Below are positions 22,362 to 33,443 of a stretch of DNA of 64,000 nucleotides, in pieces. The DNA comes from Ehretia macrophylla (Eukaryota > Streptophyta > Magnoliopsida > Boraginales > Ehretiaceae): NCBI GenBank assembly GCA_037974665.1, contig CM075767.1, positions 18,182,840-18,246,839 of the forward strand, read 5' to 3'. Under the pieces are notes generated by a model. It did not search any database, was not told the origin of the DNA, and saw only the letters and a program-made list of their open reading frames with translations. The position numbers were made by a program, and so were the translations under genes. Position 1 is the stretch's first letter. Every line of letters starts with the position of its first letter.

Positions 22362-25300
22362 TCGCTTTAGAAGGGAACTTTGGAGTTTTATCTCTTCCAT
22401 TCACTATTCTATCAACACCTTGCCGTGGTGTGTTCTTGGTGATTTTAATGAAATCTTGCATGTTAAGGATAGACTAAGATGTCAATCTCTCCCTCAAGGA
22501 GCTTTTGAGTTTGCGGAGTGTATTGATGATGCTGGTCTTTATGAACATCGATCTTTTGGGCCCCACTTCACCTGGGATAACAAAGGGTCAGGCGAGAGTT
22601 TGTGAGCCTCAAAGCTTGATCGTGTTTTGGTCAATGATTTCTGGCTGGACAGTTTTTTGAACTCTCAACTCGATATTGATGTGCCAGATGTTTTAGACCA
22701 TTCTCCCTTAATTTTGAGCACTTCTCCACCTTTTCCTCGTAAGGGTAAACCCTTTAAATTCTTCAATAAATGGACTAAGCATGAAAAATTTAAAGAAGTT
22801 GTGTTGCAGGTGTGGAATGAGTCTATTAGAGGTACACCGATGTATTGCCTTTATCAAAAGCAAAAATTGCTCAAACAGGCACTTCGAAAATTTAACGAGG
22901 AGTACTTTTCAAACCCTTCTAAAAGGATTGATGAGATCTCGGGAAATCTCCATAGTGTTCAGTCTCGTATTCGTAATAGGGATTCTAGCTTGGAATCTAG
23001 AGAGGAGGAAAATGATCTACATGATAAGCTTGAATTCTTTGCCAATGCCGAGGAGGAGATTTTGAAGCAAAAGTCACGGGTCCTTTGGTTTAAAGAGGGG
23101 GACTCTAAGTCATCTTATTTTCATAAAATGGTCAAGGGCAAAATTGCAAGAAACTCAATCTCGAAGCTACAATTAGATGATTGCAACTGGGTGACTCGAG
23201 ATGATGATATTAAAGATTCTATTGTTGCATTTTATTTAAAACAGTTGGGCAGTCCTAATGAAGCTGATGAACCAGTTTTGAGCTGTGATTTGGAGAATCT
23301 TATTAATGTTCATTTATCGGAAGATGGCAGGTTAGCGTTATCATGTGATGTTACTAAGGATGAGATCAGAAACACATTATTTTCTATTGATGGGAATAAA
23401 AGTCCCGGACCTGATGGTTTCAATGCTTTCTTCTACCAATCTTTGTGGGATGTGGTTGGTGAGGATTTTTATCGAGCTGTGAATTCATTCTTCACTTCTG
23501 GGAAACTTCTTGGAGTTGTGAATGCTACTACTATCACACTTGTCCCAAAAGTTAAGAATCCTTCGTGCATTAAGGAATACAGACCAATTGCCTGCTGTAA
23601 CATGGTGTACAAATGTATCACAAAAATTCTGGCTACTAGAATGAAGCCTTTACTTGATAAACTTATTTCCTTTAACCAGTCAGCTTTCATGAGGGGAAGG
23701 CAAATTTCAAATAATATTCTGGTGGCACAGGAAATTGTCAAAAATTACGAGAGGAAAAACTTGAGCCCAAGATGTACTCTTAAAATTGACGTCATGAAGG
23801 CTTTTGACTATATCCGTTGGGACTTCTTGATTGTTGTTCTTGAAGCAATGAATTTTCCACTTCACTTTATTCAACTTGTTTCAACTTGCATCTCATCCCC
23901 CAAATATTCGATTGTGGAAAATGGTGAGCTTGTGGGTTTCTTCAAGGGTGCTAAAGGGCTTCGGCAAGGGGATCCCATATCTCTCTCTTTGTTTGTGATC
24001 AGTATGAAAATTTTGTCTAGCATTCTGTGCAAAGTTGCTGTTAAAATGGGCTTTCTTTTTCATCCAAAATGTCATAAGCTCAAGCTTAATCATCTCATGT
24101 TTGCGGATGACTTGCTTATTTTCTCAGAAGCGGATGTTCGAACAGTTTCTGTAATTAAGGATTCCCTAAAGTTATTCTATCCTCTTTCAGGCCTTCATGT
24201 GAATCCTGGCAAAAGCAATGTGTTTCTTGCGGGTTGTAGAGATCACTTAAAGGCTCAAATTCTCCAGGTTCTTGATTTTCCTTTAGGCTCACTGCCTATT
24301 AATTATCTGGGTCTTCCTTTAATCACGGGCAGACTTAGCATTCTTGCTTGTAAAAAACTTGTTGATAAAGTTATGGGAAGGATTAATCATTGGGCTACTA
24401 GATCCCTTTCTTACGCCGGTCGTCTTCTACTCATTAAGTTAGTTCTCTTCGGTATCCAGACTTATTGGTCTAGTATTTTGGTACTTCCGATTGGAACCCT
24501 CAAGGAAGTCGAGAGTAAATTTGCCCGATTCCTTTGGAATGAGGATGCATCTTGTCATGCCAAAGCCAAAGTGGCTTGGGTTTCAGTGGCAAAACCAGTT
24601 GAAGAAGGGGGATTAGGCATTCGACATCTTGATGATTTGAACATTTCTTTCTTGTTAAAGCAAGTTTGGTCTATTCTACAAGGATCAAACTCGGTCTGGT
24701 CTCGTTTGGTCAATATTGTTCTCCTGAAAGGCAAATGTTTCTGGGATATTGATATCCCATTTAACGCTGCTTAGGGTTGGAGGAAGATGTTAGGTATCCG
24801 TTCTATTGCAAAGCCTCTTGTTCGTCATAAAATGGGTAATGGTGTTCGAACTTTGTTTTAGAAAGACCTTTGGCATGAGGAACGCAGCCTACTTGTTCGA
24901 TTCTCGAGGGATACTATTTGCAACTTTAGAATTGATCTGGATTTATCTATTACTGATGTCTACTTGTTACCAAGATCTTTTTCTCCTGGCTTTGAGCTTG
25001 ATTCTATTGTTGACTTTGCACAATCATCTATCTCTGGCAGGAATAGGGAAGACAAATTACTTTGGTCTCCTAGCCCAAACGGTAAGTTCAATTTGTACCA
25101 TACTTGGGATAAAATTAGAGAATGTGGTCTCCCTGTTCATTGGTACCATTTTATAGGGTTTAAGCAACGAGTGCCCAGTCACTGTTTTATTTCATGGCTT
25201 ACCATGTTAGATAGAATTGCTACTAAACAAAGGCTTAGGAGTTGGGGTTTGCAAGTTAACCCTTGTTGTTTACTGTGTGGGGTGATGGATGAATCAAGAG

Positions 25301-25764
25301 AGCACTTGTTTTTTTCATGTTGTTTCTCGAACAAAATTTGGCTCAAATGCTTGAGATATTATTGTTGCTCCCATCTCCCTGTTGTTTGGGGTGATATTAT
25401 TGATTAGTTAACTGGGGGATACAAACATGATAGTCTATAATTCCTAGTGCTCAAATTAGTTTTTACAGTTTCGATTTACCATATATGGTGTGAAAGAGAT
25501 AGAAGGCTTCATGACCATGTTTCTCTTGATGAAGATACAATTTTTAATAGAATCTCCTTTGTTGTAAAAAATAGAGTTATAAACATTTATAGATTTAGAA
25601 GAAATCTTGCAAATTCTATTATTTGTACTTTCTGAAATTTAGATGGCAACTTGCTTGTGAATGACTGATTGTTGAGATATGCCGTAATTATGTTTGTAAT
25701 GTTGGTTTATGGTTTATTGAACTTAATAAAAACACTTGCTAAATTAGCAACAACAAAAAAAAAA
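22362..25764 (+). mobile_element. L1-type LINE, 5' truncated, with poly(A) tail
   Basis: Starts inside the endonuclease region exactly at the end of the Athila 3' LTR and ends with 'aacttaataaaaacacttgc' and an A tract ending at 25764. ORF1 and the start of ORF2 are missing. The junction means that the Athila LTR replaced or was joined to the 5' part of this LINE. Target duplications cannot be tested because the 5' end is gone. Confidence 0.85.
22363..25635 (+). pseudogene. LINE ORF2: endonuclease C-terminus, reverse transcriptase, zinc-binding domain
   Basis: The whole 3.3 kb stays in one frame, interrupted only by nonsense codons at about 22603 (TGA), 24772, 24859, 25405 (TAG) and 25438 (TAA). 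The first part is the end of an exonuclease-endonuclease-phosphatase domain ('LGDFNEILH', then 'SKLDRVLVN'). Reverse transcriptase occupies most of the 715-codon stretch 22627-24774, with 'KSPGPDGFNAFFYQSLWD', 'RGRQISNNILVAQEIV', 'GLRQGDPIS' and the catalytic 'FADD' at residues 492-495 of that stretch. Downstream (about 25080-25400) is the zf-RVT domain ('CCLLCGVMDESREHLFFSC') found in plant non-LTR elements. With few breaks and no frameshift, this is a fairly young copy. Confidence 0.85.
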
Positions 25765-26394
25765 GTTTTCTTTTTACCAACTCGGCTGAAATACTCCCTT
25801 AATTAAAGGAAAAGTCCGAGTAGAAGCTTCCTTCTTATCATTAACATGATAGAGTGGTTCTACCTGTGTGTTGTCAAGTTTGCTTATTCTTTAATGCAAA
25901 TGATTATGTTCTCTGAGAATGAAAGCTTTCATTTTGCACAGATAATGGAGAATATGCTAAGCAAAGTAATGGAAAAAAGTTTGAGCATCGGTTAGCAAGC
26001 CAAAAATAACAGGTAAGTATTTCTTCATCCTTCTCCAAGTGTGTTGTTTTTATTGTTTATTTGATATATCATCGTTTCCTCAATCATTATTTATTATTTT
26101 CAAAAGGATGTTGTTCATTGGTCTTTGCACTTTCTCTATGTTTACTTTTGTTGATTTTGCATATGAAAAAAACTTGCAAAGACATGGCTGTTTCGGAGTC
26201 TGACAACTCTCCCAGAGAAGTTGCCCCCGAACAAATAAATGTATGGTTATTCTCATCGAATTCACAACTTTAAGTGAAACAATCATTTCATAAGGCGTGT
26301 ATGACAATGTCAAAGATGATAATATAATCCGTTGTCATGGTCTAGATAGAAAATAAAACAACTTCAAGCAATGCAAGAGAAGTATTAAGACTAC
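25765..26394. other. Unclassified stretch with exon-like pieces
   Basis: Between the LINE tail and the copia gag fragment. Two pieces look exon-like by their edges. Near 25941-26011 the frame GAT AAT GGA GAA TAT is open for about 22 codons, ending next to 'aacaggtaagtat', a strong splice donor. Near 26180-26240 a short open segment (DMAVSESDNSPREVAPEQIN) ends at 'aatgtatgg'. I recognise neither. They may be captured gene fragments or chance. Confidence 0.2.
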
Positions 26395-26763
26395 GTGGAA
26401 CCTAAAAAAGATGAAGTTTTGAGTCAAAATCAAAAAGACGCATTGATAAAGAATTGCAAGAAGCATCAACAAACTCTCTCTATCATCCATCTATGTTTGG
26501 ATAAAACTATGTCCGAGAAAATCTCATGCGCCACTACTGCCAAACAAGCATGGAAAACTCTCCAAAAATCACAAAAGGGGGTAGACAAGGTGAAAAAGGT
26601 TTGTCTACAAACTTTAAGATCAGGTGAGTTTGAATCTCTCCAAGGCTTTATGAATAACCTTTTATGGCAAGTCCCTTGTATAGGCTCACGAAGATATCAG
26701 CTAGGACAACTTAATGAAAACTTTTATATTATTGAAAAAGGTTCCATGTACCTTCAAATATAG
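26395..26763 (+). pseudogene. Ty1/copia gag fragment
   Basis: 122-codon open frame from about 26395. It opens 'MEPKKDEVLSQNQKDALIKN', and further in has 'TAKQAWKTLQKSQKGVDKVKK' and 'LQTLRSGEFESLQGF', the N-terminal gag (DUF4219/UBN2 type) of Ty1/copia elements. Nearly the same sequence occurs on the minus strand around 61210-61440 inside the copia element there, so the two come from the same family. Nothing after it belongs to the rest of gag or pol, and no LTR is attached. Confidence 0.7.
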
Positions 26764-27770
26764 TTCATGGAGAGTCTTTATATAAACTAGAGTGACATAT
26801 GTATTATCAACCTTACCTTGCCAAAAGTATATTACTCTAAACACGCCAATCTTGTAATCTCATCAAAACTTTAAGAAACTCATATAAGAGACAAATAAAT
26901 AAAGCAATATGTCTGCTAGCCTTAAAAATCATGATGACATAATTACAAGTAATTTGAAAAGGAGTATAAAAATATAGTTAGCCAAACATGTAACTTTAGT
27001 ACGGGAGAACACTAATTTATTTTTAAACTTTACTTAATCACACCAAATTCAAACTTGAAAAAAATATAAGAGTGAATATAGTACTATGAGGACATTGACA
27101 TCCCAATCACTAGATAACCTGAATGAAAGGATTCACTTTCATATAAATTCAGAAAAATTAAATCTTCTTAATATTGGAAGATATTATCAACACTTGAAGC
27201 ATAAAAATGCAAACTACAAAAGATGAAAATCACAAAGAAATAAACATGTTATCTCTTAATTATTCTTTATCAAACATAACTACTCTACCACTAATTTAAA
27301 ATTTCATATAAGTTAGTTTTCATTCCTTGTCAAAAGACTATTGACATACTTGAAGTGACAAGTATGACTTTTGAAGTTCACAGTTATAGGTCTAAAACAA
27401 ACTTGATAAATTTTATATCTTCACAAAATAAAATGATTTATAATTCCACATATAGAATTATATCGTACTCTTGATACATGGTAAGAAGTCAATAAGCACT
27501 TTCATATAGAATGTAACAAACACGTCAGGTAACTTTACAATCTTACAAATTTTAATAGCATAGAGGATCTCAAATTTTCTTTTAAATAAAATTAACTTGA
27601 TACAAACCTCATAAAAAAAATTAAAACTGATAACACTCATAATGTGTAATCACTGAAATATAATTATTGTCAGTCATAATCTCAATTAAACATATTGATC
27701 CTTCATAAGACTGTTGCTAGCCGTAATAGAAATCTAAAATAATGGCAATATCATTAAGAAGTTGATAAAT
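26764..27770. other. Unclassified AT-rich stretch
   Basis: No open frame with recognisable content and no boundary I can define. It may be the 3' end of the minus-strand element whose LTR is at 29776-30355; no second copy of that LTR was found here. Confidence 0.25.
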
Positions 27771-29775
27771 TTTAACAACAACATCCTCGTGAGAGTCCAA
27801 ATATATAGTTGTATATTCCCCTTTGGGCAGAACACACAACATACAATATCAACCTCCCACTCAAGTGAAATAGTGAGACAACTCTAAAGGAATCTATCCC
27901 CTTTGGACAGACAAATCTCTCTAAAATCAGATAAAATAACCCTAACTGCCACTTCCACTTCACTTAAACAATACACACGACTACCCCCTTCGGACAGACA
28001 ATGACATATAGCTAACATCCTAGGATCCTTAACAAATAATTTGTAAACCAACATAGAGGCCCGCTTCGGCGTAACCATCAACATCAATCACAAAATTATT
28101 TAACTAGGACAATATCACCTTTGATCAAGGAGCTGTATATAACTTTATATTGGTGATCAACTAATTCAAAAATTAAGTTCAAGTATAAAGCATGCATCAT
28201 AACTTAACACTTTACTGTGTATGCATACTACAAGTCAAGTAGATTGATAATCTAGATAGTATGCAAAAGAATGAAAGTTTCCTTAATTTATATCTAAACT
28301 GTTTGACCATGTTAAAAGAGTTAACCCCATATATAATGGCTGACAAGTAACAACAGGTAATCAAACAAATGAGAAACCGCATGTGCCATATAACAGTAGC
28401 ACAATTGTCACATGGACTGGACTTTAATACTAGTTTTATACGCATGAAATTTGATACAATAATTTCCCCCAAGCATCATATATCTTTATAAGAATTGCTT
28501 TAATATTGTTTCATTAGTAGAAGTTTTATCCTTCATGATAAAAGTCAAAGAACTTGAGAATTGCTCAAATAAAAAACTTATTGCCTAAAACGATATACAG
28601 AGACAATTCTAAGTTAAGTCACTCCATAAGAGTGGCGAGCCTTTATTTTCAATGAATCTATATTATCTGGAAGTGCAAGCAAAGACTTTTGACAAAATTT
28701 GTGACATAAATATTAGCTGAAATAACAGATAAAAATGACGTCCACGTCGACCTCTGGTGTTGTTCCTTTGGAGATTCGCACAATACAATAGCACTAGAGA
28801 AGTCTAGAGCGTCCAATGGAATCCCATTTATCATGCTTCTTAAAAAATCATAATTTTTCCTATTTAAATTATTATTTACCATTACATTAAGCTGAAATAG
28901 AACTAAACTCAAATGGCCAATTAGATGGAATCTCACAACTTTAGCATAGAAAGAGTGTCAACTTGATAGATGCATTAAGTTAGCAAGAGCTAAGACTGCT
29001 ATGGAAAAAAATGTATTCTTGTTTGCGAAGCAACTAGCGAGAAACCTTATATTAGAAGAATTTTCGGCTTTGCCTGAACCACTAACATCGCTCTCACAAA
29101 GAGAATACTAGTAGCAAGTTGTATAGTGCCTTTATATTAGAAAGAGTAGCTTTTCAGTCTCTAAAATTCAGATACCAATGCACCTAGATCCAACCGGAGT
29201 GAAAAGAAGAGAAATTATTAAAGTATCTTATGCTTTGAATTAAAGAGGCATGATTAGTTGACTTCACGGGCAGTATCCAAAAAGAGTTTTGGAGGTAGCT
29301 AGTTATGATTAATAATTGAATTCAAGCATGGAAGTTACTAAGGTTCTATTAATAATGAAGATTAGTAAATTGGTGACTGCCAATTTAATTCCCGATCAGA
29401 GGATAGTGCATCCTTATCTTTACTAGTTCAGAAAGGAAAAAAAGAAAAAAAAGTAATTTAAAATTATCTAGCAATTGTCACCTTCAGGTAGCTAAATCAA
29501 ATTAGCTTAAGATTTATGAACACAAGATGAAATAGCCATGATTCAACAAAAACATATAACATCGCTAATTATATGAAACAAAACCAGGCTCCAATCATTG
29601 ACTTAATAACATATTAATATGTGCAGAATCAAACTTTTACGAACAAAGAAGAACATCACAACATATCAATGATTTACTAAGACGATACAAGAATAATGTA
29701 AACCATTCAATTGACCATAAAAGAAAATTACTTTACGCATGTTTTAATTCTGATATTAGTGGCTCTAATACCATG
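27771..29775 (-). mobile_element. Internal region of a non-autonomous copia-like element, minus strand
   Basis: Non-coding internal sequence read leftward from the primer binding site. A short phrase of the form 'ccccttyggacagac' recurs four times at about 27818, 27898, 27984 and 28060, spacing about 76-86 bp. No gag or pol motif is visible in any frame, so the element is LARD-like, dependent on proteins from other copies. The left limit is uncertain. Confidence 0.4.
29761..29774 (-). other. Primer binding site, initiator tRNA-Met type
   Basis: On the minus strand 'atggtattagagcc' follows directly after the LTR end ...ATTCTAACA. It matches the usual copia primer site with one change. Confidence 0.65.
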
Positions 29776-30355
29776 TGTTAGAATTAAAGAATCTAATACT
29801 TATAAAAAAAACATTACTGTAATTAATATAATTAAGTTGATTAAATCGAAAGCGTACCTTTATATAAAGCCATTGAAACTACATATCAACCTTGAGATTT
29901 GAAATATACCGTAAATCCATGTCATGTACATTTATTTGTTGCAAGCATCTCTTGAAGAAATCATAATCTTGCATGAAACTTGAATGACGTGCTATGGTAG
30001 GCACGCCTAGACTAGGTGCTCCCTCTCTCTCTCCAACTTCTGTATGGTGGCTCTCAATGCGGCAAGCTAACCCTGATATCCTATTATTTATAGACTATTA
30101 GTATTCTAGATGGAAGAGAGGGCCTAGCCTAAAAACTGTATTGCCCTCCCCATCAAACTGCCATAATATTAAAACAGGCTCCACATTGCATATCACACCA
30201 CTAAATAAACTAATATCCATGAGATGGACATAGGCCCAACTAGAATAGATCACTATAATTTATTCTTTGGGCCTTACCTGTCAATCTCAAGCCATTTTTT
30301 TTGAAATAACAAAATATCCAATCAATAGTAGCTCATAATTTGAAAAATTCTAACA
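29776..30355 (-). mobile_element. 580-bp LTR of the non-autonomous copia-like element, minus strand
   Basis: On the minus strand it starts TGTTAGAATTTTTC and ends TTTAATTCTAACA, so the ends form a short inverted repeat (TGTTAGAAT / ATTCTAACA). A TATA-like 'ctataaataatagg' (minus strand) lies near 30083-30095. The primer binding site abuts it on the left. This is the 5' LTR; the 3' LTR was not found. Confidence 0.65.
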
Positions 30356-30449
30356 TTCACCCCTTGTTGTTCCAATGGCATTCCTCAAGTGAATTGACAA
30401 TTTGACTCGAGTATTAAATATGATATATAAGGATGACGATGGGTATACT

Positions 30450-31676
30450 TATTGTGTGTATTATTGATATATTATTTCAGTACTTTTTCACTTAAACTTT
30501 GTTAGTTTCTGAGTAATTTATGAGCAATTTGATTGGTTTTGTATTTTATTTGAGTTGTAGGTAATTTCCAAGAGACAAGTTAAGTTTTGAGGCAAAGATT
30601 GAAGAAAAATGAATAAGAGCAAGCTTTTATGCAACTGGTGAAGAAATTGAAGAGAAAATAGAAGTAGCGCAGTCATAGCGCAGCTACGCAGGAAATTTAA
30701 GGGCAATTTTGTGAAAATACGCGAAAAGAAGAAACCCTAGGTTAAAAAGAAGAGAACAGACATTAGATGGGAGTTTTTTTGGCTGGCGACTAGTTCTAGA
30801 AAAAAAAAACCAACGTTTGGAAATGAGAAAAACCAATAAAAACTACAAGATTGATGAAGAAAGACGAATTAGAGACAAGATTTCGCCACAAATTTCTTGA
30901 GATTTCTAGTTTTTTTTTCTCTCTCTCTTCATGAACTACAATATATTTTGGATTTCATTCACATTTATTAGGAGTTGCTATATTATTTTTCTAGGGCTAC
31001 AATGTACCCAGATTTTGATCACTCGAATTATGTTGGTTTAATTAATTGATGAATTATTCTATTTTTATACTGAGTATTTCACACTATGCTTAATGCCTGT
31101 GATTGTCTGACCAATAATTGTTTGTTCTATGGTTTGGTTTGAGACTGAGAAGTGATAACTAGATTAGACCACGTGTGGAGTACCATTAAATTGTCAAAAG
31201 CTAGAGATAGTTATGAGATCTAGTGCAGCGTTTAAATTTCTAGGGCTTAAAGCATTCCATAAGTTCACAATTATTACAAAGATGTAGGCAGCTTGCTTAT
31301 TGAGATAGGTTATTGATACTTGAGAAATATTAATATCTACCTTAGTGAAATTGCTAGCAGTATAAGGAATAATCATCAATTGGATTTAATCAACAGATTT
31401 GAATAGGATAAATCTTGGTAAAATCGGAACCCCTAGAATGTTCCAACTATTGAATCAACTTTTCCATAAAATTCGTAATTGTTAGTTGTTAGTTTTATTA
31501 GTTTCATTAATTCTTCAACTTTAAATTACAATCTCTCAAACTTTGATCCTCTGAATAAAATTAGAGCTAAATCAATTTCTATAGTTAATAATCTCAGTCC
31601 TCGTAGGAATGATTTTTACTCATCATTTTATTACTTGTTGCGATACATGTGCACTTGCATTAAAAATTACACAACA
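30450..31676 (+). repeat. Athila copy 2, 5' LTR
   Basis: Matches the sequence starting at 43818 ('gtgtattattratatattatttcag...') and ends ...ACACAACA just before the primer site. The first bases have decayed from TGTTGGG (as kept at 43818) to tattgtg. It carries 'agtcatagcgcagctacgca' near 30670, a GC-rich palindromic phrase of the same sort as in copy 1. Confidence 0.8.
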
Positions 31677-31682
31677 AGTTTT

Positions 31683-31700
31683 TGGCGCCATTGCCGGAGA
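31683..31700 (+). other. Primer binding site, tRNA-Asp, with two changes
   Basis: TGGCGCCATTGCCGGAGA; compared with copy 1, two G residues have become A. Confidence 0.8.
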
Positions 31701-31930
31701 CAGTGTCAATTATTAATATCGATACCAAATAGCTTTAATTTTACTTTGGATTGTATTTAATTTTGTGTTGTTATCTTATTTTTGTTACGTGTGTTTCAGG
31801 AATATATTCCTTTACGTGTATGAGAAAATCAGGAAGTTGCAATTTGTTGTCTTTCGATTCTGAGATAGAACGGACCTGTCGGAAGAACAGAAATGAGAGA
31901 AGAGCTACTACCTATCATTTGCAAGGGAAT

Positions 31931-33432
31931 ATGGCTGACATCGAGGTAGGGCAGAAATAAAATAATCAAGCACTCAATTAGGAAAATCTGCCTAGAACAC
32001 TACGAGAGTATACGTTACCACCCGCTGGAATTCAACCAATGATTAGAAGGCTAGCGATTCACGTGAATGATTTTGATTTGAAAACAATGACACTATAGTT
32101 GATTCAGAATATTCAATTCCATGGACTGCCTTCTAAAGATCCTAATCAGCACATTGTGAATTTTCTAGAAGTTTGCGAAACTGTTAAGTACAATGAAGTC
32201 ATTGATGAGGCTTTGCGCCTTCGCTTGTTTTCCTTCTCCTTAAGGGATCAAGCTAAGAAATGGTTGAATTCGGTGCCTTCGGATTCAATCACTACTTGGG
32301 AAGATTTGGTGCACAAGTTTCTATCAAGATTTTTTCCACCTGGAAAGACAGCGAAGCTACGCATAGAAATCAATAATTTTGCGCAACATGAAGGAGAAAC
32401 TCTATGTGAAGCGTGGGAGAGGTATAAGGCGTTGTTAAGGAAGTGTCCTAATCATGGAGTACCTAGGTGGATGCAAGTTCACAATTTTTACAATTGGTTG
32501 GTAAATTCAACAAGAACTTTGATTGATGCATCAGCAGGAGGAGCTCTGATGAACAAGACAGCAGATGACGCTTATGAGTTGCTTGAGGATATTGTTTTGA
32601 ACCACCAGCAGTTGTCGAGTGAGAGAGTTATACCAAAGAATACTGTTGTGATCCATGAGATTGATGCCATAACTGCTTTGGCGTCAAAAATTGATAATCT
32701 CGCAAAATAGATCCAGAATAATCAAGTAACTGCTAATGTTGTCCAAGCAGCAATAGTGTGCGATCTTTGTTGTGGTCCATATTATAGTGCAGAATGTTAG
32801 GTTAGAAATCCATTTGCGCAAGGCACATCAGAACAAACACAATATGTGGGGAACCTTAATGGGCAGCAGTACAATCCATTTTCTAACATATATCATCCTT
32901 GGTTGCGTTTTCATCCCAACTTGTCATACAAGAATACACACAATGTGTTGCAGCTTGAACATAATAAACCCCTACCAGAGAATAAGATGAACCTAGAGGA
33001 GGTAATGGCTCAGTTGGCGAATTCACAGACACAGTTGCCTAATTCCTAGACTCAGTTTATGAATGAAACCAAGACTGCCCTCCAAAACCAATCTGCACAA
33101 ATCATAAATTTAGAGGCAGAGTTTAGCCAAATGGCTAGATGTTATTAGAAAGACAACAAGGGAATTTACCTAGCACTTCAGAGGTGAATCCTAGAAGAGA
33201 GGGTAAAGAGCACCGTAAAGCTGTTACCTTGAGAAGCGGCAAGGAGTTAGAGGAGTCAATGAGAACCAAGAAGGTTGAGAAAGATGAAGCGAAGAATGAG
33301 GCGAAAGATGAAGAGAAAAAGGAAGCTCAACCACAGCCTACACAGGAACCACCTATGGTGGTGCCATTCCCTCAACGATTGCAGAAGAACAAGCTTGACA
33401 AACAATTGGCAAAATTTCTTGAAGTCTTTTAG
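31931..33432 (+). pseudogene. gag: Athila copy 2 gag
   Basis: Frame opens at ATG 31931 (MADIEVGQ) and has stops at 31958, 31978 and 32096. It is then open for 203 codons (32099-32710), covering the retrotransposon gag domain ('[19 protein letters not shown]', '[19 protein letters not shown]', '[19 protein letters not shown]'). A short frame at 32846-33049 and one at 33139-33432 (with a charged K/E-rich linker) complete the region in shifted frames. The last codons before the inserted solo LTR read on into 35865 in the same sense, showing where the insertion fell. Confidence 0.75.
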
Positions 33433-33438
33433 AAGTTT

Positions 33439-33443
33439 CACAT
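33439..33443. repeat. Target site duplication of the solo LTR (left copy)
   Basis: cacat here and at 35860-35864; perfect 5-bp match, as expected for Ty3/gypsy integration. Confidence 0.8.

Noticed and set aside
27772-28087. Minus-strand frames with repeated Cys-containing words
   Set aside because: They arise from the repeated non-coding phrase read in different frames; no conserved zinc-finger spacing.
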